Assembly: GCF_003752155.1 (NCBI RefSeq)
Contig: NZ_RJVG01000001.1
Coordinates: 248,001-312,000 of the forward strand
DNA from: Mobilisporobacter senegalensis
GTDB taxonomy: Bacteria > Bacillota > Clostridia > Lachnospirales > Lachnospiraceae
DNA: 64,000 nt
Direction: 5' to 3'
Positions 45,313 through 55,564 of the stretch are shown here, piece after piece; position 1 is the first letter of the stretch, and each line of letters starts with the position of its first letter. Under the pieces are notes generated by a model. It did not search any database. It was given only the letters and a program-made list of their open reading frames with translations, and was not told where the DNA came from. Position numbers and translations under genes: made by a program.

Positions 45313-47298
45313 TTACTCTATATCATTTAGCTGCTTCTTTAACTCAACTAACTTATCTCTAAGATCTGCTGCCAATTCAAAATTAAGTTCTGCTGCTGCA
45401 GTATGCATCTCCTTGGATAATTTCTTAATCACTGCTTCTAATTCTTTCTTATTCATAGATTCTGGATCTTTATCAAACTTATAAGTTTCTGCTGAAGCTT
45501 TCTTAGAGATACTAATCAGATCTCTGACTGCTTTCTTAATAGTCGTTGGAGTAATACCATGTTCCTTATTATACTGATCCTGAATTCCACGTCTTCGGTT
45601 CGTCTCTGAAATTGCCTTGTTCATGGAATCCGTCATTTTATCTGCATACATGATAACCCGTCCGTCAGCATTACGTGCCGCACGGCCGATCGTCTGGATC
45701 AAGGATGTTTCAGAACGGAGGAAGCCTTCTTTATCTGCATCCAGGATGGCTACTAAAGTAATCTCCGGGATATCAAGTCCCTCTCTAAGAAGATTGATGC
45801 CGACCAGTACATCGAATACATCTAATCTCATATCCCTTATGATCTCAGAACGTTCCAGGGTATCAATGTCTGAGTGGAGATATTTTACCCTGATTCCCAC
45901 TTCTCTCATATAATCTGTTAAATCTTCTGCCATTCGTTTTGTCAGAGTGGTCACCAGAACTTTATTCTTACCTGCAATCTCTTTATTCACTTCTGATATC
46001 AGGTCATCGATCTGTCCTTCCACTGGTTTTACAATTACCTCCGGATCAAGTAACCCCGTTGGACGAATGATCTGCTCCACCCTCATTAATTCATGTTCAT
46101 TCTCATATACCGATGGTGTTGCAGATACGAACATCATCTGATTGATCTTATTTTCAAATTCATTAAAATTAAGAGGTCGGTTATCTTTTGCCGAAGGCAG
46201 ACGGAAACCATAATCTACAAGGGTACTCTTTCTTGCCTGATCCCCTGCATGCATTCCTCTGACCTGTGGTATGGTAATATGGGATTCATCTACGATAATC
46301 AGGAAATCATCCGGAAAATAATCAATTAAAGTATTCGGTGTGCTTCCAGGTTCCAGCCCTGATAAATGTCTGGAATAATTCTCGATTCCGGAACAAAAAC
46401 CAGTCTCACGGAGCATCTCTATATCAAAATTCGTCCGCTCTGAAATTCTTTGAGCTTCTAACAGTTTATCTTCACTTTTAAAATATTTCACCCGTTCTTC
46501 CAATTCTTCTTCGATAGTCTGAATTGCCCGCTCCATCTTATCCGGTGAAACTACATAGTGGGAAGCCGGAAAGATAGCGATATGTTCTAATGTACATCTG
46601 ATTTCACCGGTTAATACATCTATCTCTGTAATTCGATCGATCTCATCTCCAAAGAATTCTACTCTTACTGCAGACTCATCAGAAGTTGCAGGGAATATCT
46701 CAACTACATCTCCTCTTACCCGGAAACTGCCACGTTTAAAATCCATATCATTTCTCGTATATTGAATATCCACCAGTTTCCTTAGTACACTGTCACGGTC
46801 TTTTATCATTCCAGGTCTGAGGGAGATTACCATTTCCTGATAGTCAATTGGATCACCTAACCCATAAATACAGGATACACTGGCTACAATGACCACGTCT
46901 CTTCTCTCAGATAATGCAGCTGTCGCTGAATGTCTCAGTTTATCAATCTCATCATTAATCGAAGAATCTTTTTCAATATAAGAATCTGTAGACGGAACAT
47001 AGGCTTCCGGCTGATAATAATCATAATAACTTACAAAATACTCAACTGCATTCTCCGGAAAGAACTCTTTAAACTCTCCATAAAGCTGGGCAGCCAGGGT
47101 CTTATTATGAGCGATGATTAAAGTCGGTCGGTTAAGCTGTTGTATGACATTTGCCATGGTAAAGGTCTTGCCCGAACCGGTTACTCCAAGTAACGTCTCA
47201 AACTGGTTTCCACTTTTAAAACCTTCTACTAAAGCTTTGATGGCTTCTGGCTGATCACCGGTAGGCGCGTATTCTGAAACTAATTTAAAATCACTCAT
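45313..47298 (-). CDS. uvrB: UvrABC system protein B
   Basis: 661 residues from the ATG at 47298, preceded by GAGGGATAAT; an ATG at 47310 would add four residues. Helicase motifs include [14 protein letters not shown], the beta-hairpin [15 protein letters not shown] and DESHITIPQ, with QTIGRAARN near the C-terminal third and a UVR domain at the end for UvrC binding. It is loaded by UvrA at lesions. A promoter and a candidate SOS box lie upstream. Confidence 0.98.
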   Translation of the reverse strand: MSDFKLVSEYAPTGDQPEAIKALVEGFKSGNQFETLLGVTGSGKTFTMANVIQQLNRPTLIIAHNKTLAAQLYGEFKEFFPENAVEYFVSYYDYYQPEAYVPSTDSYIEKDSSINDEIDKLRHSATAALSERRDVVIVASVSCIYGLGDPIDYQEMVISLRPGMIKDRDSVLRKLVDIQYTRNDMDFKRGSFRVRGDVVEIFPATSDESAVRVEFFGDEIDRITEIDVLTGEIRCTLEHIAIFPASHYVVSPDKMERAIQTIEEELEERVKYFKSEDKLLEAQRISERTNFDIEMLRETGFCSGIENYSRHLSGLEPGSTPNTLIDYFPDDFLIIVDESHITIPQVRGMHAGDQARKSTLVDYGFRLPSAKDNRPLNFNEFENKINQMMFVSATPSVYENEHELMRVEQIIRPTGLLDPEVIVKPVEGQIDDLISEVNKEIAGKNKVLVTTLTKRMAEDLTDYMREVGIRVKYLHSDIDTLERSEIIRDMRLDVFDVLVGINLLREGLDIPEITLVAILDADKEGFLRSETSLIQTIGRAARNADGRVIMYADKMTDSMNKAISETNRRRGIQDQYNKEHGITPTTIKKAVRDLISISKKASAETYKFDKDPESMNKKELEAVIKKLSKEMHTAAAELNFELAADLRDKLVELKKQLNDIE

Positions 47299-47570
47299 AT
47301 TATCCCTCATTTCTATCCGTCTTTATAAATGTATCTATTTATCCTTACAGGTACTGTCCTTAAACGTCTTATTTATTATTCTCTATAATTAACATATCTT
47401 AAACAGTTATCTATTCTCTGATTAAGTCTTATATAAATTAAAACCCGATTCATATATGGCTTCAATCTATAAATCTTAATCGTTATTGATTATACCATAT
47501 ACCTCGCTAAGTGTTCACATTATAACATAGAAGATAATTTAACGCAATCATTTTTCGAATGTTTGTTCTG
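47299..47570 (-). promoter_or_regulatory. uvrBA promoter with candidate LexA (SOS) box
   Basis: On the minus strand, -35 TTGCGT (47542-47547) and -10 TATAAT (47519-47524) are 17 bp apart. CGAATGTTTGTTCT at 47556-47569 matches 8 of 10 fixed positions of the Gram-positive LexA box CGAAC-N4-GTTCG and lies about 10 bp upstream of the -35. It also abuts the -35 of the divergent cobalamin promoter. The rest of the 200-bp leader holds nothing else I recognise. Confidence 0.55.
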
Positions 47571-47599
47571 TTGCATTATTATTAAAGTGACTATATAAT
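47571..47599 (+). promoter_or_regulatory. Promoter of the cobalamin operon
   Basis: -35 TTGCAT (47571-47576) and -10 TATAAT (47594-47599), 17 bp spacing. It drives the riboswitch leader. Confidence 0.8.
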
Positions 47600-47604
47600 A
47601 ACCT

Positions 47605-47830
47605 ATAAGTTACATCCATATGGTGCTTCATTTTGTTAAAAGGGAATGCGGTTAAAATCCGCAACAGCCCCCGCTACTGTATTTGGGATGAAAGCTGCAC
47701 ATATAGCCATTGGATTTTTCATGAGGTTCAACCATCTGTCGGAAATCATAGTTTTCGTTGAATCAAATGATCTGTCTGAGAAGGCTGCAGTGAGTAAATT
47801 GACCATAAGTCAGGAAACCTGCCATATGTA
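47605..47830 (+). promoter_or_regulatory. Adenosylcobalamin riboswitch
   Basis: The conserved core is present: AAAAGGGAA at 47638-47646, GCGGTTAAAATCCGC hairpin, CAGCCCCCGCTACTGT, and the B12 box AAGTCAGGAAACCTGCC at 47807-47823. P1 closes by CATATGG (47617-47623) with CCATATG (47822-47828). Binding of adenosylcobalamin should turn off the cobT-cobO operon. The expression platform is probably the T-rich stretch and the hairpin before 47878. Confidence 0.95.
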
Positions 47831-47877
47831 TTTTTTTGATTCTACTTCGGAGGGAAGTAAGGCGGAAGGAGATAACA

Positions 47878-48033
47878 ATGAAATATAGGAATAAAATTTT
47901 TCTAGTACTACGTGCCATCACTCCGGCACTAGGTCTGATTGCCTGTAATCATACAGCAAACAATTCAAAATCTGCCAATCCTCAGAAGCAGTTAACAATT
48001 CTAAAACAACCCAAAATCCGGATACCTGGATAA
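47878..48033 (+). pseudogene. Decayed lipoprotein (substrate-binding protein remnant) under the riboswitch
   Basis: 52 codons with a good GGAAGGAG site. It encodes a lipoprotein signal peptide, KIFLVLRAITPALGLIAC, then a Ser/Asn-rich linker and an early stop. This is what remains when a corrinoid-binding protein gene (BtuF type) loses its body. No mature domain is left. It could still make a short lipopeptide. Confidence 0.6.
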
Positions 48034-48087
48034 TGGAAGACTTTTTGTTCTTCAATGTTAAAATTAAAAATAGATACGGAGGCAAGT

Positions 48088-49140
48088 ATGCGATTAACAG
48101 AAGCCTTAGATTTAATAGAATTGCCGGATCCGTTGGCTATGAGCCAGTGTAGAAACCGCTGGGATTCCATTGCCAAACCACTTCACAGCCTTGGAAAATT
48201 AGAGGACGGAATCATTCAGATCGCCGGAATTCAAAAAACTCATCAAGTTACTATAGATAAAAAAGCTTTAGTAATTATGTGCGCAGATAATGGTGTGGTC
48301 ACAGAAGGTGTTACTCAGGTAGGAGGTGAAGTAACTGCTATCGTTTCTGAAAACTTTCTTACCGGTAATACCAGTGCGTGCATTATGGCAGAACAAAGCG
48401 GCACTGATGTATTTCCCATAGATATCGGCATGAATATAGATACTAAAGTTCCAAAGAAAAAAATTGCCTATGGAACGAAAAATATGTTACAGGAACCGGC
48501 TATGACCATGGAGCAAGCCATACAGGCCATTGAAGTTGGTATTAATACTGTATTGGAGTTAAAAGAGAAAGGTTATTCAATTATAGCCACCGGTGAAATG
48601 GGAATAGGAAATACAACCACCAGTAGCGCAATATCTGCGGTTCTCTTAGATATGCCGGTAGAATTCGTAACCGGCAAAGGAGCAGGCTTATCTGCTTTGG
48701 GATTGGAGCACAAAATCAGCGTAATAAAAAAATCCCTTGAAAAACATAAACCTGATAAGAATGATCCACTGGATGTCCTGTCGAAGGTGGGGGGTTTTGA
48801 TATTGCCGGTTTAGTTGGTTTATATATAGGCGGTGCGGCAGCCAGGATTCCTGTTGTTATGGATGGGTTTATCTCCTCCGCAGCTGCATTAATGGCAATC
48901 CGTTTAGAACCTAAGATTGTGAATTATATTCTTCCATCCCATGTCTCCAATGAATATGGCGGCAAAATATTGCTTGATTCTATTGGGGTTGCTCCTTATC
49001 TTACCTGCAATATGAGTTTAGGAGAAGGCACCGGTGCAGTTGCTCTTTTTCCACTCCTGGATATGGGATTAGCAGTATATGAAAAAATGAGTACATTTGA
49101 ACAGATTAATATAGATGCTTATCAACCTTTAGAATTATGA
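48088..49140 (+). CDS. cobT: Nicotinate-nucleotide-dimethylbenzimidazole phosphoribosyltransferase
   Basis: 350 residues from the ATG at 48088, which has GGAGG 5 bases upstream; an ATG at 48055 would add eleven residues. Family motifs: CADNGVVTEGVTQ near 70, GEMGIGNTTTS near 170, GKGAGL near 200, and the catalytic glutamate in LGEGTGA near 315. It makes alpha-ribazole phosphate for the lower ligand of cobalamin. First intact gene of the operon. Confidence 0.95.
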   Translation: MRLTEALDLIELPDPLAMSQCRNRWDSIAKPLHSLGKLEDGIIQIAGIQKTHQVTIDKKALVIMCADNGVVTEGVTQVGGEVTAIVSENFLTGNTSACIMAEQSGTDVFPIDIGMNIDTKVPKKKIAYGTKNMLQEPAMTMEQAIQAIEVGINTVLELKEKGYSIIATGEMGIGNTTTSSAISAVLLDMPVEFVTGKGAGLSALGLEHKISVIKKSLEKHKPDKNDPLDVLSKVGGFDIAGLVGLYIGGAAARIPVVMDGFISSAAALMAIRLEPKIVNYILPSHVSNEYGGKILLDSIGVAPYLTCNMSLGEGTGAVALFPLLDMGLAVYEKMSTFEQINIDAYQPLEL

Positions 49141-49151
49141 TTGGAGTTTAT

Positions 49152-49664
49152 ATGGTAACAGTTGTGATTGGCGGAAGCAGCAGTGGTAAATCTGAATATG
49201 CAGAAAACCTGGCAGTACAACTAGGGCAGGATAACCTTATCTATATTGCTACCATGGAACCCTTTGGCGAAGAAAGCAAATTAAGAATAAAAAAACACCA
49301 GGCTATGCGTAGCAGCAAGAATTTCAAGACCATAGAATGTTTTACCGGACTGGATAAACTGCTTCTCTCTGCTGGTAATACTGTACTTTTAGAATGTATG
49401 TCTAATTTGGCTGCTAACGAGATGTTTTCAAGTTCCGGTGCAAAAGATAATGTATTTGCAGCCATACAAAAAGGAATCATGAATCTTTCAAAACAAGCAA
49501 ATCATCTGATCATTGTAACGAATAATGTATTTGAAGATGGCTGTAATTATAGTAATGAAACGTTAGAGTATATTAAATTGTTAGGACATATAAATCAATG
49601 GATGGCCTCCATTGCAGATCAGGTGATTGAGGTGATTCATGGAATACCTGTTGTTATAAAATAG
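49152..49664 (+). CDS. cobU: CobU-type adenosylcobinamide kinase/guanylyltransferase (copy 1)
   Basis: 170 residues from the ATG at 49152 behind TTGGAG. P-loop GGSSSGKSEYAE is near residues 7-18, YIATME near 34, RIKKHQAMR near 48, and a C-terminal region ending VIEVIHGIP. It phosphorylates adenosylcobinamide and attaches GMP. The motif NEVGxG of classical CobU is changed here to TNNVFEDG, while the short second copy keeps it. Confidence 0.88.
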   Translation: MVTVVIGGSSSGKSEYAENLAVQLGQDNLIYIATMEPFGEESKLRIKKHQAMRSSKNFKTIECFTGLDKLLLSAGNTVLLECMSNLAANEMFSSSGAKDNVFAAIQKGIMNLSKQANHLIIVTNNVFEDGCNYSNETLEYIKLLGHINQWMASIADQVIEVIHGIPVVIK

Positions 49665-49708
49665 CTTTGACACTCTGGTAGACTATATATTTAAACAAGG
49701 AGATTCCT

Positions 49709-50476
49709 ATGAAAACAATATTGAATAATTTTATAATTGCATTCTCCATGTATTCAAAGATCCCCATGCCGAAAGCAGAGTGGTCCAAAGAGAATATGAG
49801 GTATGTCATGTGCTTTTTCCCATTGATCGGACTGGTAATTGGAGGTTGTATCTATCTGATGTTCATAGTTTCTCAAGTTCTTACTGTCAGCCATGTTCTT
49901 CTTACTATTCTGCTTATAATCATTCCACTTATCATTACTGGTGGAATTCATATGGATGGTTTCCTGGACACCATGGATGCATTAAGCTCATATCGGACCA
50001 AAGAAGAAAAATTGGCAATCCTGAAAGATCCACATACCGGTGCTTTTGCTGTTATTGGATGTGTCTCCTATTTCTTTTTGGCTTTCGGGATATGGTATGA
50101 GGTTACCCTGAACGGAGTTCCTATTTTAGCACTTAGCTTTGTCCTGTCAAGATCATTAAGCGGTTTGTCCGTAGTAACCTTTCCTCTGGCCAAAGACGGT
50201 GGACTTGCAACTATGTTTTCTAACGAGTCTAAGAAACAGACAACCCGTATCACTATGATACTATATATACTTTTAACGATAATCTTAATGATATTGATTC
50301 ACTGGAAGCTTGGATTGCTTACATCCTTAAGTGCAATCATCGTGTTTTTGTATTACCGCTTCATGTCAGTTAAAAAATTTGGCGGGATTACTGGAGACAT
50401 CGCAGGATATTTTTTACAGATTTGTGAGTTAATCATGGCATTTGCAGTAATAGTGGGGGATAAATTATGGTATTAA
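49709..50476 (+). CDS. cobS: Adenosylcobinamide-GDP ribazoletransferase (cobalamin synthase)
   Basis: 255 residues, integral membrane with about six helices. The family motif GGIHMDGFLDTMDALSS (near 77-93) carries the metal-binding aspartates, followed by the LKDPHTGAFAV loop. It joins AdoCbi-GDP with alpha-ribazole. It overlaps the next gene by 10 bp. Confidence 0.95.
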   Translation: MKTILNNFIIAFSMYSKIPMPKAEWSKENMRYVMCFFPLIGLVIGGCIYLMFIVSQVLTVSHVLLTILLIIIPLIITGGIHMDGFLDTMDALSSYRTKEEKLAILKDPHTGAFAVIGCVSYFFLAFGIWYEVTLNGVPILALSFVLSRSLSGLSVVTFPLAKDGGLATMFSNESKKQTTRITMILYILLTIILMILIHWKLGLLTSLSAIIVFLYYRFMSVKKFGGITGDIAGYFLQICELIMAFAVIVGDKLWY

Positions 50477-50853
50477 TTACTGGCGGAGCTTTTCAGGGAA
50501 AGCTGGAATATACTTTAAATCTAACTGGTATCCTGAAAGAAGATATTATGGATGGAGAAAATTGCACTATGGAGGACTTATTAAATAGGCCTTTAGTCAA
50601 TCATTTTCATTTATGGATCGATCGGATGTTTCGTGGGGATAGAGATATCTACGAATTGATGGATCTGATTCAGACTGAAAATCCAGATTTGATTATTATT
50701 GTAGATGAACTTGGCTGCGGTATCGTACCTATGGATCCCTATGATCGGGAATACCGGGAAGTTACAGGCAGGGTCTGTTGTGAAATAGCAAAAATAGCAA
50801 AGGAAGTTCACCGGGTCACCTGTGGAATTGGAATGGTGATAAAGCATGATTAA
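50467..50853 (+). CDS. Short CobU-like protein (copy 2)
   Basis: 128 residues. An N-terminal P-loop GGAFQGKLEY and a C-terminal VDELGCGIVPMDPYDREYREVTGR are CobU features, but the middle YIAT/R-H segment of normal CobU (about 170-180 residues) is missing. It may share functions with copy 1 or act as a separate nucleotidyltransferase. It overlaps cobS and the next gene, so it is a maintained operon member. Confidence 0.75.
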   Translation: MVLITGGAFQGKLEYTLNLTGILKEDIMDGENCTMEDLLNRPLVNHFHLWIDRMFRGDRDIYELMDLIQTENPDLIIIVDELGCGIVPMDPYDREYREVTGRVCCEIAKIAKEVHRVTCGIGMVIKHD

Positions 50854-51427
50854 ACTAGTGATGATACGTCATTTTCCTACCGAAGGAAACTTCCATAAAA
50901 GATATATTGGCATTACTGATGAATCACTTTCAAAAGAAGGAATATCTACTCTTCCTGAATACAGATACCCTGAGGTTGATGCACTCTATTCAAGTCCATT
51001 AACCAGATGCCTGGAAACTGCAAGAATTATTTATCCACATCTTGTTCCAATGATATATCAGGACTTACATGAATGTGATTTTGGAACATTTGAGAATAAG
51101 AATTATATAGAGCTATCAAAAAATCCTGACTATCAAAACTGGATTGACAGTCAGGGGCTCCTTCCCTTTCCCGGTGGAGAAAGTCCTATGGAATTTAAAA
51201 TGCGATGCATCTCTGCTTTTGAGGATATAATAAAAAACAGTCTTGAAAACAAATACAAATCCATTGCTCTGATAGTACATGGTGGAACGATTATGAGTAT
51301 ATTAGATAAGTATTCTTACCCACACCAGGATTATTATCATTGGCAGGTGGACAATGGGTCAGGATTTTGTATGGAATATGAGAAAGGGAGGTTACTACAT
51401 ATATGTGGCATTCAATCATCTCTGTAG
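50846..51427 (+). CDS. cobC: Alpha-ribazole phosphatase-like histidine phosphatase
   Basis: 193 residues of the histidine phosphatase superfamily. The catalytic motif is RHFPTEGN near residue 8-15 (classical RHGxTxxN with Phe for Gly). DALYSSPLTRCLETA and LHECDFGTFE follow, and the second histidine is in LIVHGGTIM. It removes the 5'-phosphate from alpha-ribazole phosphate. It overlaps both neighbours. Confidence 0.88.
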   Translation: MIKLVMIRHFPTEGNFHKRYIGITDESLSKEGISTLPEYRYPEVDALYSSPLTRCLETARIIYPHLVPMIYQDLHECDFGTFENKNYIELSKNPDYQNWIDSQGLLPFPGGESPMEFKMRCISAFEDIIKNSLENKYKSIALIVHGGTIMSILDKYSYPHQDYYHWQVDNGSGFCMEYEKGRLLHICGIQSSL

Positions 51428-52386
51428 CAATTGGTTTCGGATTGGATTTTATCTTTGGAGATCCGGAAGGATTCTGGCATCCAATCCGTTTGATAGGTAA
51501 AATAATAAATACTACTGAGAGCATACTTAGAAATATCTTTCCCAAAACCAAATATGGTGAGCTGATTGCCGGTATCTTCTTAGTCATCATAGTGACCGGT
51601 ATTTCCACCATGCTTCCATTCCTCATTCTAACCCTGATATTTCAGTGGAATTTATATATAGGAATTCTGGTACAGAGTATTATGTGTTATCAGTTAATTG
51701 CCACCAAATCCTTGAAAGTCGAATCTATGAAAGTATATCAGGCTCTGAGCAAAAAAGATTTAAATGGCGCAAGATATGCAGTATCCAGGATTGTAGGAAG
51801 AGATACAGAAGCCTTATCTGCTCAGGGTATCATAAGAGCAACGGTTGAAACAATTGCTGAAAATACCTCTGACGGAAGTATCGCTCCTTTGTTCTATATG
51901 GTGATTGGCGGTCCTGTACTTGGCTTCTTTTATAAATCTGTGAATACAATGGATTCCATGGTGGGCTATAAAAACGATAAATATCTATACTTTGGCAGAG
52001 CTGCTGCCAAATTGGACGATATTTTAAATTTCATACCTGCCAGAATTTCTGCCTTCCTTATGATTATCAGTACTAAGATCATGAATCTGAATCTAAAAAA
52101 CGCAATAAAAATTTACCTGAGAGACCGTTTTCATCATTCCAGTCCAAACTCAGCCCACACAGAAGCAGTGATGGCAGGTGCCCTGGATATCACTCTGGGA
52201 GGAGATGCTTACTATTTTGGTAAGCTCCATCCCAAGCAAACAATCGGAGACAATAATCGGGAAATTCAATGTGAAGATATCAAAAAAGCAAATCATTTAT
52301 TATACATTACTGCCATTGCAGGCTTTCTTATTTTCACTGGTATAAAGATAATGATCATATTATCCACATTTTTAGAAAGGAATTGA
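51403..52386 (+). CDS. cbiB: Adenosylcobinamide-phosphate synthase
   Basis: 327 residues, membrane protein with the typical start GFGLDFIFGDPEGFWHPIRLIG, ETIAENTSDGSIAPLFYMVIGGP in the middle and AHTEAVMAGAL near 255. It attaches aminopropanol phosphate (made by the CobD product) to cobyric acid. It overlaps cobC by 25 bp. Confidence 0.94.
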   Translation: MWHSIISVAIGFGLDFIFGDPEGFWHPIRLIGKIINTTESILRNIFPKTKYGELIAGIFLVIIVTGISTMLPFLILTLIFQWNLYIGILVQSIMCYQLIATKSLKVESMKVYQALSKKDLNGARYAVSRIVGRDTEALSAQGIIRATVETIAENTSDGSIAPLFYMVIGGPVLGFFYKSVNTMDSMVGYKNDKYLYFGRAAAKLDDILNFIPARISAFLMIISTKIMNLNLKNAIKIYLRDRFHHSSPNSAHTEAVMAGALDITLGGDAYYFGKLHPKQTIGDNNREIQCEDIKKANHLLYITAIAGFLIFTGIKIMIILSTFLERN

Positions 52387-52388
52387 AT

Positions 52389-53420
52389 ATGTATCAACAT
52401 GGTGGTGACATTTATACACACAAAAATATGATAGACTTTTCATCCAATATTAATCCACTTGGTCCTCCGGATGGTGTAATTACTGCAGCCTGTGAAGGAA
52501 TCAGATCCGTCTCTTACTATCCTGATCCTTGGTGTAATAAATTGCGGGAAAGATTATCAAAAATGCACCAACTACCAAAAGAATATATTCTATGTGGAAA
52601 TGGTGCAGCTGAGCTTATCTTCTCTTTTGTTCTGGCTTATAAGCCAAAGAAAGCTTTATTTCCCATTCCCACCTTTCATGAATATGAGCAGGCATTGCAT
52701 ACCATAGATTGCGATATCACATATTATTCTATGAAAGAGGAAAATGACTTTATACTGACTGATGACTTTATTCCTGCAATTACAAACGACCTTGATATTA
52801 TCTTTTTATGCAATCCCAATAATCCTACCGGACACCTTATCCCGAACGGACTATTAGATCAGATCCTTCAAAAATGTGTTGATTATAATATTTATCTGGT
52901 AATAGATGAATGTTTCATGGATTTTGTAAATAAGGAAGAACAAGATTCTTTCATAGAGAAATGTACAACAGTGAAAACTCTATTCATTCTAAAAGCATTC
53001 ACTAAATTATATGCTATCCCCGGATTAAGGCTCGGATATATGATCAGCAGTAATACAGAAATGCTTATGAAGATGAAAGAGGTCACTCAGCCCTGGAATG
53101 TATCTGTCCCTGCTCAACTGGCTGGAATCGCCGCTTTGGAGGAAGAGGAATATGTAAATAAATCCATAGAGCTAATTTTGCAAGAGAGAAAATATTTAAT
53201 GAGTGAACTCTCAAAGATGAATTTAAAATTATATGATTCAAAAGGAAATTATATCTTCTTTCAGGGCGACAAAGGATTATATGAAGAATGCCTGAACAAA
53301 GGAATCCTGATCCGTGATTGTAGTAATTATGAGGGACTGGAACAAGGTTACTATCGAATTGCCGTAAAAGACCATATTTCCAATGAGAAACTGGTACATA
53401 TATTGCAGGAGGTGATATAG
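52389..53420 (+). CDS. cobD: Threonine-phosphate decarboxylase (PLP-dependent)
   Basis: 343 residues from the ATG at 52389, chosen for AAAGGA upstream. Fold-type I aminotransferase: HGGDIY start, DFSSNINPLGPP, CNPNNPTGH near 140, and the PLP lysine in LKAFTKLYAIPGLRLGY near 205. It makes aminopropanol phosphate. It directly precedes cobQ. Confidence 0.93.
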   Translation: MYQHGGDIYTHKNMIDFSSNINPLGPPDGVITAACEGIRSVSYYPDPWCNKLRERLSKMHQLPKEYILCGNGAAELIFSFVLAYKPKKALFPIPTFHEYEQALHTIDCDITYYSMKEENDFILTDDFIPAITNDLDIIFLCNPNNPTGHLIPNGLLDQILQKCVDYNIYLVIDECFMDFVNKEEQDSFIEKCTTVKTLFILKAFTKLYAIPGLRLGYMISSNTEMLMKMKEVTQPWNVSVPAQLAGIAALEEEEYVNKSIELILQERKYLMSELSKMNLKLYDSKGNYIFFQGDKGLYEECLNKGILIRDCSNYEGLEQGYYRIAVKDHISNEKLVHILQEVI

Positions 53421-54938
53421 ATGGCACAATCGATCATGATACAAGGTACTATGTCCAATGCGGGAAAAAGCCTGCTTGTAGCCGGACTATGCAGGATCTT
53501 TAAACAGGATGGCTATAAGACTGCCCCCTTTAAATCACAGAACATGGCATTAAACTCCTTCATTACGGAAGATGGCCTTGAAATGGGGCGGGCACAGGTA
53601 ATGCAGGCGGAAGCAGCCGGAATCAAACCTTCTGTTCTTATGAATCCTATTTTATTAAAACCCACCACGGATGTTGGATCACAAGTGATTGTAAATGGCG
53701 AAGTGTTAGGAAATATGAGCGCAAGAGAATATTTTAGCTGTAAAAAGAATTTAATCCCACATATTAAAAAGGCTTATGAAAAGTTAGAAGAAGAATTCGA
53801 TATCATTGTTATTGAAGGTGCCGGCAGTCCGGCAGAAATCAATCTCAAGTCAGAAGATATTGTTAACATGGGAATGGCTAAACTGGCTAAATCCCCTGTT
53901 TTGATTGTTGGAGACATTGACCGGGGTGGCGTGTTCGCCCAGTTAGTGGGAACTATTACACTTCTTGAAGAAGAAGAAAAAAATATGGTAAAAGGGCTCA
54001 TTATTAATAAGTTCCGGGGAGATAAATCCTTATTGGATTCCGGTATTACCATGTTGGAAGAACGCACTCATATACCGGTCATTGGCGTAACTCCTTATAT
54101 GAATATAGACATCGAGGATGAAGATAGTCTTTCTGAGCGCTTTGTCCGTAAGAAAGAGATTGAGCCCATAGATATTGCTGTTATCCGTTTCCCTCATATC
54201 TCCAACTTTACAGATTTTAATATTTTAGAATGCACAAATCAGGTATCTCTTCGTTATGTACATTCTGTTTCTGAATTAAGGAATCCTGATATGATTATTT
54301 TACCGGGGACCAAAAATACTATGAATGATATGTTATGGTTACGACAGAATGGATTGGAGTCAGCGATTCAAAAAGCTAATCATAAAGGAATTGTAATCTT
54401 TGGGATCTGTGGAGGATTTCAGATGTTAGGGCGAAAAATCCATGACCCTGGGAATGTTGAAAGTGGAGGCATAATTACCGGAATGGATATTCTTCCAATG
54501 GAAACTACCTTTGAAAATCAAAAAGTACGGACAAGGGTAAAAGGCTATTTTAATCACATTGACGGTCCATTAAAAGAATTAAGTGGTATCGAAATAGAAG
54601 GTTATGAAATTCATATGGGCATTACAAAATTAGATACCAATTTAGATCCTATAGGAAATGTAACAAATTTAAATGATCCTCTGAATACATTAGAAAAAGA
54701 TGATGGTGCATTTTCAAATAATGTATACGGTACCTATATCCATGGTATTTTTGACAAAAGTGAAGTAGTGAGCGCACTGATAGACTCCCTGGCACACAGG
54801 AAAGGGATACAGATCGATGAAGTAAAAACCATGGATTATACAGAATATAAAGAAAAACAATATGACCTCCTTGCTGATACATTAAGAAAACATTTAGATA
54901 TGAAAAGAATATATGAAATTATGGAGGAAGGAAAATGA
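53421..54938 (+). CDS. cobQ: Cobyric acid synthase
   Basis: 505 residues. A DTBS-like N-terminal ATP-binding domain ([13 protein letters not shown] near 6-18, then [10 protein letters not shown]) is followed by a triad amidotransferase-like domain with [11 protein letters not shown] and a C-terminal GTYIHGIFD. It amidates four carboxyls of the corrin ring. It overlaps cobO by 4 bp. Confidence 0.96.
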   Translation: MAQSIMIQGTMSNAGKSLLVAGLCRIFKQDGYKTAPFKSQNMALNSFITEDGLEMGRAQVMQAEAAGIKPSVLMNPILLKPTTDVGSQVIVNGEVLGNMSAREYFSCKKNLIPHIKKAYEKLEEEFDIIVIEGAGSPAEINLKSEDIVNMGMAKLAKSPVLIVGDIDRGGVFAQLVGTITLLEEEEKNMVKGLIINKFRGDKSLLDSGITMLEERTHIPVIGVTPYMNIDIEDEDSLSERFVRKKEIEPIDIAVIRFPHISNFTDFNILECTNQVSLRYVHSVSELRNPDMIILPGTKNTMNDMLWLRQNGLESAIQKANHKGIVIFGICGGFQMLGRKIHDPGNVESGGIITGMDILPMETTFENQKVRTRVKGYFNHIDGPLKELSGIEIEGYEIHMGITKLDTNLDPIGNVTNLNDPLNTLEKDDGAFSNNVYGTYIHGIFDKSEVVSALIDSLAHRKGIQIDEVKTMDYTEYKEKQYDLLADTLRKHLDMKRIYEIMEEGK

Positions 54939-55459
54939 AAGGATTAATTCATGTTTATACAGGAGATGGAAAAGGAAAATCCACATCTGCAATTGGACTA
55001 AGTATCCGGTGTGCGGGAAATGGCAAAAAGGTTATATATACCCAGTTTCTTAAAGATAATCAATCCAGTGAACTAAAGATAATTAAGGAAATTGATAACA
55101 TATCATTTATTCCCTGCGTAAATAACTATGGCTTTTATTCTCAAATGACAGAGGATCAGAAAGTAAAAGCAAAGGAAATGTATACTGACCTTTTAGAAAA
55201 AGTAATTGAAGGAGCTAAAACAACCGATTGTCAGTTACTTGTCTTAGATGAAGTAATATTAGCTTACAAATTTAGATTAATTGACCAGAATTCTTTTCTG
55301 CATTTTCTTCAAACAAAACCGGAAGGATTAGAAGTTGTCATGACTGGAAGATATGCACCGGATGAGTTGATAGAACTTGCTGATTACGTATCTGAAATCA
55401 AAAAAATAAAACATCCATATGATAATGGAATTTTAGCAAGGGATGGAATTGAACTATAA
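54935..55459 (+). CDS. cobO: Cob(I)alamin/cob(I)yrinate adenosyltransferase
   Basis: 174 residues, CobA/CobO/BtuR family. P-loop [13 protein letters not shown] near residues 9-21, LDEVILAY near 107, and the final conserved [18 protein letters not shown]. It transfers adenosine from ATP to cobalt. Last gene of the cobalamin operon. Confidence 0.94.
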   Translation: MKGLIHVYTGDGKGKSTSAIGLSIRCAGNGKKVIYTQFLKDNQSSELKIIKEIDNISFIPCVNNYGFYSQMTEDQKVKAKEMYTDLLEKVIEGAKTTDCQLLVLDEVILAYKFRLIDQNSFLHFLQTKPEGLEVVMTGRYAPDELIELADYVSEIKKIKHPYDNGILARDGIEL

Positions 55460-55464
55460 ATTAA

Positions 55465-55482
55465 AGGGGCTTTACGGCCCCT
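55465..55482 (+). terminator. Possible terminator of the cobalamin operon
   Basis: Small GGGGC-TTTACG-GCCCC hairpin (55466-55470 with 55477-55481), 6 bp after the cobO stop, without a T-run. Weak. Confidence 0.4.
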
Positions 55483-55564
55483 CACTCCTCCAGCAGTAAC
55501 AGTTTCTGTTCAAATTGAAACTCTATCTGTTGTTCCCATTCTTTTGAAAATATATCTCATTTCC

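Noticed and set aside
55480-55560. Short coding-like stretch FSKEWEQQIEFQFEQKLLLLEE on the minus strand
   Set aside because: Only about 24 codons after a stop, no start, no second supporting block. Could be chance.
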